Shown here: positions 56,663 to 64,000 of the stretch, in pieces
How positions within the stretch are numbered: the first letter of the stretch is position 1
Layout: each line of letters starts with the position of its first letter
Origin: Valencia hispanica
Lineage: Eukaryota; Chordata; Actinopteri; Cyprinodontiformes; Valenciidae
Length of the DNA stretch: 64,000 nt
Assembly (NCBI GenBank): GCA_963556495.2
Contig: OY747722.1
Coordinates: 27,356,501-27,420,500 of the forward strand
Reading direction: 5' to 3'
Notes under the pieces: generated by a model
Database searches by the model: none
Told to the model about the DNA's origin: nothing
The model's input: the letters and a program-made list of their open reading frames with translations, nothing else
Made by a program: the position numbers and the translations under genes

Positions 56663-57134
56663 TACAGTGAGGAACATAAGTATTTGAAGACCCTGCGGTT
56701 TTGCAAGTTCTCCCACGTAGAAAATATGGAGGGTTCTGAACTTCACATTGTAGGTGCATTTCCACAGAACTGTTTTTTTTAATTCAAGAAATGACATTGT
56801 CTGATTTTAAAGTATTTATTTGTATTTTATTGCTGCACATAAGTATTTGAACACCTAAGAAAGTCAGTGTTTATTTTTGGTACAGAACCCTTTGTATGCA
56901 ATTACGGAGGTCAAATGTTTCCTGTAGTTCTTGACCAGGTTTGCACACACTGTAACAGGGATTTTGGCCTACTCCTCCACACAGATCTTCTCTAGATCTG
57001 TCAGGTTTTGGGGGTCTTGCTGAGCAACACAGAGTTTCAGCTCCCTCCAAAGATTTTCTTTTGGATTTAGGTCTGGAGACTGGCTAGGCCACTCCAGAAC
57101 CTTTATGCTTCTTATGTAGCCACTCCTTGGTTAT
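56663..57134 (-). mobile_element. Second Tc1-like family, truncated
   Basis: The left edge TACAGTGAGGAACATAAGTA matches the terminal repeat style of common fish Tc1 elements. The - strand encodes the C-terminal transposase in pieces (SLEGAETL- and EWAKIP-type words; [11 protein letters not shown] in frame context). It is cut at about 57,134, where unrelated DNA begins. It is distinct from the three AACTCAGC-ended copies. Confidence 0.75.
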
Positions 57135-57379
57135 CCGCTCTAATCTCTGGTGCCGAGCCCACCCAAGCTCAGCGCCTCTCAACAGGGGCAACTCCAGAGT
57201 GGAAAAGAGTCCAACCCCTCTCAAGGAGACGGGTTCCAGAGCCATAGCCATGCGTTGAGGCGAGTCCGACGATGTCTAGTCAGAACTTCTCAACCTCGCA
57301 CAGCAGCTCTGGCTCCTTCCCCACCGGAGAAGCACCGTTCCACGTTGCATGAGGCAGCTTCTGCAGCCGAGGATCGGCC

Positions 57380-57595
57380 CACCAAGGTCCCCGCCTTTGG
57401 CCTCTGCCCATCCTGCATTTTCACCAAACTAGACATCCGTCACACCTAGCTTCTTAAAAGAGACCCAAGGGAGAAGTATGGACTGCTTTCCGAACACCAC
57501 TAGGGCGTTTCGAACATCTAGACTTCCTTAACGATTTTGTCTTCGTCTACCTCAACGCCATGTTAATCTATTCCAGAAACCACAGGAAGTGGCTT
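57380..57595 (+). mobile_element. Ty3/gypsy reverse-transcriptase relic
   Basis: IFTKLDIRH (57,415-57,440) and, in another frame, EVWTAFRTPLGRFEHL followed by DFLNDFVFVYLNAMLIYSRN (57,470-57,582). This is the gypsy RT palm, with about 20 residues deleted between the two blocks and YLDD changed to YLNA. It is inactive. Confidence 0.8.
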
Positions 57596-58190
57596 TGGAC
57601 CATGGCCATTTTGGATCAAATCTGCCATTATGTGGCTTTTATATATGTTGTATCTAAACAAACTCTTGCTATAGCTTTTAACTTACAGACGTCAAAATGA
57701 GCCAGTATAGTCTTAAGCCTAGGGGATCAAAAGTTGTTCAAACGTTTTGGCTGTGGCCAAGCCTTAAACATGACAGAGGAGGAAGAGTTTGTGTGAGAGG
57801 TGGTGGAAGAGGATGACCAAGAACCGTCGTTACTGATCAAATTCAGCCAACTATAGTACACTATTGTGAATCTGTCAATTCTAGTAATGTGGTTTTTATT
57901 TTGGTGTTTTTATTTATTTTTTGTTATCTACCTTCAGCACTTCATATCTCTAATCGCAAATATTCCTGTGTGCCCTAGATGTTGTGTCTTCAATTATGTG
58001 ATGCCGTGCCTAACAAAAGTTAAGTGGTGAATATATTTGACTTCCTGTCCATATGAGGTGAACACAGTGTTTGGTTTTGAACACATGATGACTGATTTTG
58101 AGGTGATAGTTTGATTTTGATGCAAAGATCTGGGGTATGAATGTTAAGATCTTTGGATTTGTGTTTAGGTTTTTGAGAAAATGGGTGGAG
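57596..58190. other. No feature seen
   Basis: No conserved frame, RNA gene or paired repeat ends were identified. Confidence 0.45.
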
Positions 58191-59000
58191 GTTTTAAAAA
58201 AAGTGTTTTAGCAATTCAGAAACACTGTAATGCATTTACTTAGGGTTTGGATGGGTTCAAAGTCACCTAGTGAAATTGTAATGTAAATACGAGTATCATT
58301 TATAAAGTTATGGTAACTAATCAATTATTTATTTAATTACAATCTGTGTTTGAGAGAGCATGTAGATATTCAATAGGAGGGGCCCCATGATGGAGCCCTG
58401 GGGGCACCCCACATGTGATTTCTGTTTGTTCTATAGAAAAATTGCCTAATGACAAAAATAAGTTCCTGTTCTTTGGGTAAGACTTAAACCAGCCAAATAC
58501 TGTACCAGAGAGTCCGACCCAGCACTCCCGTCGTTTCAGTAATATATCATGGTCAACAGTGTCAATTGTTGTACAAAGGTCCAAAAGTGACCGCACTCGG
58601 TTCTACCACAGTCTGCATTGGTGCGGATGTCATTGAACACTTTGACGGGGTAGTTTTGGTGCTGTGGTGAGTACAGAAACTAGACTGAAAAACATCATAA
58701 TGGTTAGTCATTGTTAGGTAGCTAGTAAACTTGCTGATGAATGGAAGATTAGAGACTGGCCTGCAAGGCAACTTTATTTGTATAGCACACATTCAACAAC
58801 AAGGAAATTCAAGGTGCTTTGGGTGATTAGGGGATAAAATAAAAGTAGCACTAAAACATCAGTAAAAGCATAAAATACATTATAAATACAACATATGACA
58901 CATTTAAAACATGACATTCCACCTGTTATTAATTACTTACTCAAAGGTAGCTCTAAACATGAGTTTTTAGCTTTGATTTAAAGGTCCTATATCATGCTAT
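58190..59000 (-). mobile_element. L2-like LINE fragments
   Basis: Two pieces abut. The - strand region 58,760-58,190 encodes RT parts (RPVSNLPFISKF; DTVDHDILLKR; KNRNLFLSLGNFSIEQTEI; CGVPPG). The piece 58,980-58,765 is a LINE 3' tail ending in GCCTTGC. Their order is that of one LINE copy ending beside the middle of another. Same family as 37915-41940. Confidence 0.75.
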
Positions 59001-59640
59001 TTTACAGCTTTCACCGTCTGGGATAGGCATATATATATATCATAAAACGTTACCGTTGGCATTATATAGTATTCTTTTTTTCTGAAATATAACTTATATG
59101 CTGGAGTTATTTTTCCACCCGGAAGTAACCCGCTCTGGTGTACTAAAATCCAGCCTCCCCACCTGTGAGTGCCGCCCATTTCATGACGTAGCCTTGAGCC
59201 CCAGCCTAGCTGCAGCGAAGCAGCATGGGCAACAGCCACACCCACAAAACTTTGTAAACAATAATGATGGGGGAGTTTAGTGTGGAGCCTTATCATCTCG
59301 ACCCGGAGTCCGACACGGAAGTTGAAGTGTACAACGGTCACATACAAACATGTTGTAGCTGGTTAGATGCGGGATTCCAGAGAGAAATTCTAGCCATTCC
59401 TGGCAATTGGGCTGTTCTTTTGGAATGTTGAATAAAGTCCTGTAATTCTTGCAGCCAAATGCACAATTTCGCCGAGCCATTTTAGAAAGTGACATACTAT
59501 AAAAAAGGTGGCGCTTAGTGTCTTTCTTTGGACTCTCTAAGCTTGCATCTGTGAAAAAGGGTGTGTGTGTGTGTTTAATCTGCAGGGGCACTTCCTGGTT
59601 TGGCACAGTTACGTAAAATACGTCACTATGTCATAATTCA
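59000..59640 (-). mobile_element. Possible DNA-transposon fragment with THAP-like zinc finger
   Basis: The - strand frame 59606-59277 includes MARRNCAFGCKNYRTLFNIP and then EQPNCQEWLEFL and VCDRC. This resembles the C2CH THAP fold start (C-x-x-GC, a short LF-x-x-P word, then W). THAP domains are common in fish P-element-like and related transposons. The left edge AAAGGTCCTATATCATGC looks like a transposon terminus, but no partner was found. Confidence 0.45.
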
Positions 59641-59669
59641 GTCGTTTTTCAGGTGAGGGTGGTGCAGCT

Positions 59670-62600
59670 GCGAGAGGTTCGGTCAAGATGGCAGCCTGAG
59701 CAGACGCTCCTACACATCCTGCTGCACCAAACGGTATATTTTAAGGCGCAAAAACTACTTCTAGACGGTACATGAGTGTGCTTTTCACTAGAATCCTCCT
59801 TTACGACATCATGTTTTCTTGAGATAGAAAAAGAGGTCAGAAAGATAACAAGAACCCGGCTGCTACTACTAGCGCCATTATTAGCGCGGGACACGACTAC
59901 TCCATAACGACCTACAACCAAGCTTTGACCCTGATCAACTCCCAGTTTGATGCAATGCAAAAGCTTATTAATGCTAATACACTGAAGATCGAGGGTATAA
60001 AGAAGTCGATGGACTTTGCTTTTGATGAAATTAAAACTGTAAAGACAAGAGTTGACCAGATTGAGAGAAAGATGAAGAAAGATGGCGACATCACTCTTTC
60101 GCTGCAACAACGACTCACTGAGGCAGAACGCTAGTCAAGACGCTGGAACCTTAAACTCCACGGGGTATGAAAAACTATCACTAAAGAAAACCTAAATCAA
60201 GAAGTAACACGTATCTGCCAAAATGTTTTCCCGGAAGGAAAACAAAAAATGCCTGACATGATTGACATCGCACACTGTCTGGGGAAAATGAACGAAAATG
60301 CATTTCTGAAACAAAGCCATCTTCGCTTCGCGGAGAATCTATGCCCAGCGGATCGGGAAAGAAGAGCAGCGCTCTACCCGTTGGTCAACGCTGCAAGACA
60401 AGAGGGGAAGATCGCTTTCTACCGGGGCCCCCGGGCCAACATCAGCGGCAAAGAGGTCAAGCTTCCTGGCGAAACCTAACGACCTGCTGCTGAGGACATC
60501 TGTTGCTGAAACTTGGTTCTGCACTCCCTGGAGGTTCATCTCGCCCCAGCTTTATACAATCTTTTGGAGATAAGTTCCTCTTCGTTCCTGGACCTCCATC
60601 ACTCTAAAACTGTTTTATATATACTTTAAAAAAAAAGAAAAGTAAAAGAAAAAAAAAGTGTTCCAGACTGTTTACATATATATATTTCCAATTATAATGT
60701 AAGCATTGGTGCATAGTTTTGACACACCACAACACTCCTATACGTCCTATTTAGACTTTTGTTCTCTGTTCACAAACTTTATCTTTAGGTTCCTTAAATG
60801 CCAGGGGGTTAAAAAATGCCACAAAACGTAAACCCTTGTTTCTCTTCTCGAAAGGACTGAATACAGACTTTTTCTTCTTCCAAGAATCCCACTCTTTCAG
60901 CAACGACGTCAACTCCTGGAGATGCCAATGGGGTGACAATTTATATCCTTCACATGGAAGTCAGCACTCTGCTGGCACTCTTACGGTTAAACACAGATTT
61001 GAAGGTGATATACTTTCATACAAATGTGACAGTAAGGGACACTTTGTAGTAATGATCCTATCATATAATAACACTTTTCTAATTATTGTCAATATTTATG
61101 GATACAATTCAAGAAGCAAAAACTCTGAGCTGTTAACAGAAATTGAGAATGAAATAACTGATGGTTTAAACAAATGTCCTAACGCTATCATTATTATAGG
61201 AGGAGACTTTAATATGGTATATGGTCAAATAATTTCCGAACCAACATGCATTGCCAGACATGTAAGCCTATTTTACAGTAAACTTTATAGTCTTAATATC
61301 TCTGATGGTAACATTGACCAAATTTTAGACAATACCATTGGACAACGGATAAACACATCCAGTCATGACGCATGTGATTCCCCTATCTCGGTTAACGAAA
61401 TTCTTAACTCTATAAATAAATTAAAAAACAACAAATCAACAACAACTCCATCAACAACAACAAATTGCACCATTTCTAGCACACTTATTCCTAGTAAGTA
61501 TAGACAAAGGCAGTCTTCCACCAACATTAAGCCAAGGAGTAATCACCCTCATCCCCAAACCCAAGAAAGATATTCTTCTTATTGATAAATGGTGTCCTAT
61601 TTGCCTTCTAAACAACGACTATAAGATACTAGCATCTATTTTTCCTAAGAGGCTTAAATCAGTTCTAAATGCTATAATTGGAGAAACACAGTCTGGATTT
61701 TTGCAAAACCGACACATCTCTAATAATATCCGTCTAGTTTTAGACATTTTAGACTACTCTTACCTTCTATCAGACAACAATTATATACTATTCCTAGACT
61801 TCTACAAAGCATTCGACTCTCTCAATCACAATTTTATTTTTAGGTGCCTGCATATATTCAGCTTTGGACCCTTCTTCTGTAATCCAGTTAAAACTTTATA
61901 CAATAATAGCAGTTGCTCTGTCAAATTAAGCAATGGCACCTCCCCGAGATTTTATTTAAAAAGAGGAATTCGCCAAGGGTGCCCAATTTCACCCTACTTA
62001 TTTCTTTTAGCTACCCAAATTCTTGCTAACTTCATATCCTCTAACCATCTAAAAGGCATTTCTGTCTTTGGGAAAGAAATCTTAATCAGCCAGTTGGCTG
62101 ATGACACCACCCTTTTCCTGAAAGATCGTTACTAAATCTCATATGCCCTTAACTTAATAAAGGCTTTCTCCTCAGTCTGAGGACTTTACCTTAATATTAA
62201 AACATGTGAACTCCTTTCGGTTAAAGATTGTCCTTTAGAATCTATTTATTTGCGATATTCCAGTCAGAAGTAGTGTAACATCCTTAGGCATTATTATCTC
62301 TAAAAATGATAAAGAGAGATGTGCTTCAAATTTTGCCCCTCTAATTGACAAAACAAAGAAACGTTTCAACCAATGGCTTCAAAGAGACCTAAGCTTAAAA
62401 GGTAGAGTACTAAAGCGGAGGGAATTTCGCGACTTACTTACTCTGCTTTGTCGCTATTCTTAGACAACCAAACCCTTAAATCTATTGATCAGATGCTACT
62501 AAATTTATTTGGAAAAATCCTTTATATTATTTAAGAAAATCTGTCATAATGAACCCCTGTGCAAATGGAGGACTAAACTTCTTTGATTTTACAACTCTAA

Positions 62601-62917
62601 ATAATACTTTAAAAATTAACTGGATCAAGTCTTATCTCAAAACCCCTACATCCATTTGGAACATCTTCCCACATTATGTATTTTCTCATCTTGTTGGATT
62701 AAACTTCCTCCTCTTATGCAATTATAATGTTGAAAAAATACCAGTTAAACTTTCAGCATTTCACAAACAAACTCTTCTAGCAGGGGCACTCATATACAAA
62801 CATAATTTCTCTCCCCACTGTAAAAGAAATGTCATTATTTATTCTTATTGTTTCACTGATTTGTTTCATTTCATAAAATGTGTTTATTCAGTTAAAGATA
62901 TGTATTTCAGAGTTACT
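59670..62917 (+). mobile_element. L1-clade LINE, decayed
   Basis: ORF1: a coiled-coil segment (59925-60134, IEGIKKSMDFAFDEIKTVK) followed by an RRM/CTD-like part (60249-60479, GKMNENAFLKQSHLRFAENL). ORF2 endonuclease at about 60,800-61,215 (FFQESHS; GGDFNMV). After a deletion comes the RT at about 61,540-62,135 (FLDFYKAFDSLNH; GIRQGCPISPYLF; QLADDTTLF), then C-terminal parts to about 62,900 (LKCVYSVKDMYF-like). Stops and frameshifts occur throughout. The RT YADD position reads LADD. The element is cut at its 3' side by the retrovirus LTR. Confidence 0.85.
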
Positions 62918-63245
62918 TGTGTGCTGACTTCTCAGCTCCTGCATCCGGAACTGTTTTTATCAATTGAGAGTTATCTTCTGACCTTGGAGATGTTCAGCTC
63001 CTGCAGCTGCACGGAAAACCCTAATAAGGAGTCGTTTTCTCGTAAGACACTAACTGAGGAACCAGAGTTAATCGGTCCGTGAGGATGGGAGGGGGTGGTT
63101 CAGGTGTATGACTTACAGATATAGACTCATGTCTTTGTAATAACTGGAGAGTCTCTTTTGACTTCTCTTCGCTGCAAGTAATAAACTTTGTTAAAACCAG
63201 CTGATCGTTTTAATCTCATCTGGACTCCTCAGAATTTCCACCACA
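62918..63245 (+). repeat. Candidate 5' LTR
   Basis: It would begin TGTGTGC and end CCACA, with AATAAA at about 63179-63184 and a following R/U5-like stretch. The left border is a guess, based on where L1 coding sequence stops and on TG...CA ends. No second LTR is in the window for comparison. Confidence 0.45.
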
Positions 63246-63249
63246 ATCT

Positions 63250-63268
63250 TGGCGTCACGGAACAGGAT
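63250..63268 (+). promoter_or_regulatory. Candidate tRNA primer-binding site
   Basis: TGGCGTCACGG..., starting with the obligatory TGG four to five bases after the probable LTR end. The cognate tRNA was not identified. Confidence 0.5.
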
Positions 63269-63624
63269 CCCGCATAGGTCCGTCTGAGACCTGACCGGAG
63301 GGTCTGATCAACCTGGGCCTCTCTAACCCATCTCCAAACCTCGCTTAGACTTCAGAGTGACTGGGACTGTGGTCAGCGGTCTTCGATCGACTGCACTGGG
63401 ATTTACTAGTTCTCTGAGGAAAAAGTCCGGTGAGAAAAATTTATTCTTTAATAAATTAGTTAAAGGACCACACTGGAGTCCAACATTCAAAATAATACTG
63501 ATATTAAAGATCCAACTGATAATAACACAGGAAATTATATCTTCCTGTTTTCCTTAGTCAGCTGCTTTCATAAGAAGTGTTGGGGGAACCATCTATTTGT
63601 TTTTGAGGGCAAAAATTAAAACGC

Positions 63625-63870
63625 GTAATGGTATGTAGCGAGACCGGGTAACTCAGAACCGTGAGCTTAATACAAATAAACCAAAAATTAAAATGCTTTA
63701 TAGTATGTAGCGAGACCGGGTAACTCAGTACTGAGAGCATAATACAAATAAATCTGTAAGCTCGTAAGCAAGACCAGTGTTGTTATAGTTGTGATTATTC
63801 GAGACCGCGGGTAACTCAGAACCGTGAGCTTAATACTAATAAATCTGTGAGCTGATGAGCAAGACCAGAA
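63625..63870 (+). repeat. Three tandem repeats in the retroviral leader
   Basis: GAGACCGGGTAACTCAG followed by a GTGAGCTTAATACAAATAAA-type block occurs at about 63,641, 63,711 and 63,800, with units of 70-90 bases. They lie between the primer-binding-like site and the gag ATG. Confidence 0.8.
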
Positions 63871-63876
63871 ATAAAC

Positions 63877-64000
63877 ATGGGGCATGTAAATGCAAAGGAT
63901 GGTTCCTTCACGGGCCCTGAAACTAATTTAATGACTCAGTTAAAAAAACTAAGAGAAAATTTAGAAGGTACTAGACAAGCAATGTTAAAAGGAAAAAAGG
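63877..64000 (+). CDS. gag: Gag, amino end only
   Basis: The ATG at 63877 opens a frame that is still open at the window edge (41 codons). It starts Met-Gly, which fits an N-myristoylated matrix protein, and then turns charged and helical (QLKKLRENLEGTRQAMLKGK). The call rests on position after the LTR and leader and on the Met-Gly start; homology cannot be judged from so short a piece. Confidence 0.55.
   Translation, partial: MGHVNAKDGSFTGPETNLMTQLKKLRENLEGTRQAMLKGKK

Larger units (their letters stand above)
62918..64000 (+). mobile_element. Endogenous retrovirus, 5' end (continues past the window)
   Basis: The order LTR, primer-binding-like site, leader and gag start is seen. The internal genes lie outside the window. 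The upstream L1 ORF2 sequence is interrupted, which marks the insertion. The class cannot be set from this part. Confidence 0.7.

Overview
The window looks like a teleost (ray-finned fish) nuclear scaffold. Evidence: spliced vertebrate-type exons of an NXPE-family gene, Tc1, L2/CR1-type and L1-type retrotransposons typical of fish, hAT and piggyBac elements, tRNA-derived SINEs, LTR elements and long AT-rich intergenic stretches. There is no sign of bacterial organisation, CRISPR or operons outside the viral element.

Region 1 (1 to about 10,830) is most of an endogenous adintovirus / Maverick (Polinton). A protein-primed DNA polymerase B (cut by the left window edge), a packaging ATPase and two small virion-type proteins run on the + strand. 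They converge on a - strand block: adenain-like protease, double jelly-roll major capsid, pVI-like basic protein, penton-like minor capsid and a retroviral-type integrase with chromodomain. Upstream lie two related accessory genes, each with its own copy of a duplicated CCAAT/TATA promoter region. Most core virion frames are open. The protease lacks an in-frame ATG, and both accessory genes carry a break.

Region 2 (11,190 to 12,120) is an ordered tandem array carrying about 17 copies of a CTCF-core-like word. Spacing is 48 bp inside a 192-bp higher-order unit, then 62 bp, then 39 bp.

Region 3 (about 13,667 to 22,651) is a dead tandem copy of an NXPE (neurexophilin / PC-esterase) gene on the - strand. 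It is broken by a solo LTR inside an exon, an in-exon deletion, a lost splice donor and missing exons. Its intact sister lies at 43,004 to 53,403, with seven exons whose splice phases all agree.

Region 4 (23,000 to 43,000) between the sisters is transposon-dense. It holds an L2-like LINE split by a SINE, a Tc1 (itself split by another LINE fragment) and a foldback MITE; a hAT MITE; a piggyBac with an apparently intact spliced transposase gene; and a second L2-like LINE containing a chimeric RT segment.

Region 5 (53,400 to 64,000) holds a 1-kb foldback element split by a solo LTR, Tc1, Ty3/gypsy, L2 and THAP-like relics, a decayed L1-like LINE, and the 5' end of an endogenous retrovirus (LTR, primer-binding-site-like sequence, repeated leader, gag start) that runs off the right edge.
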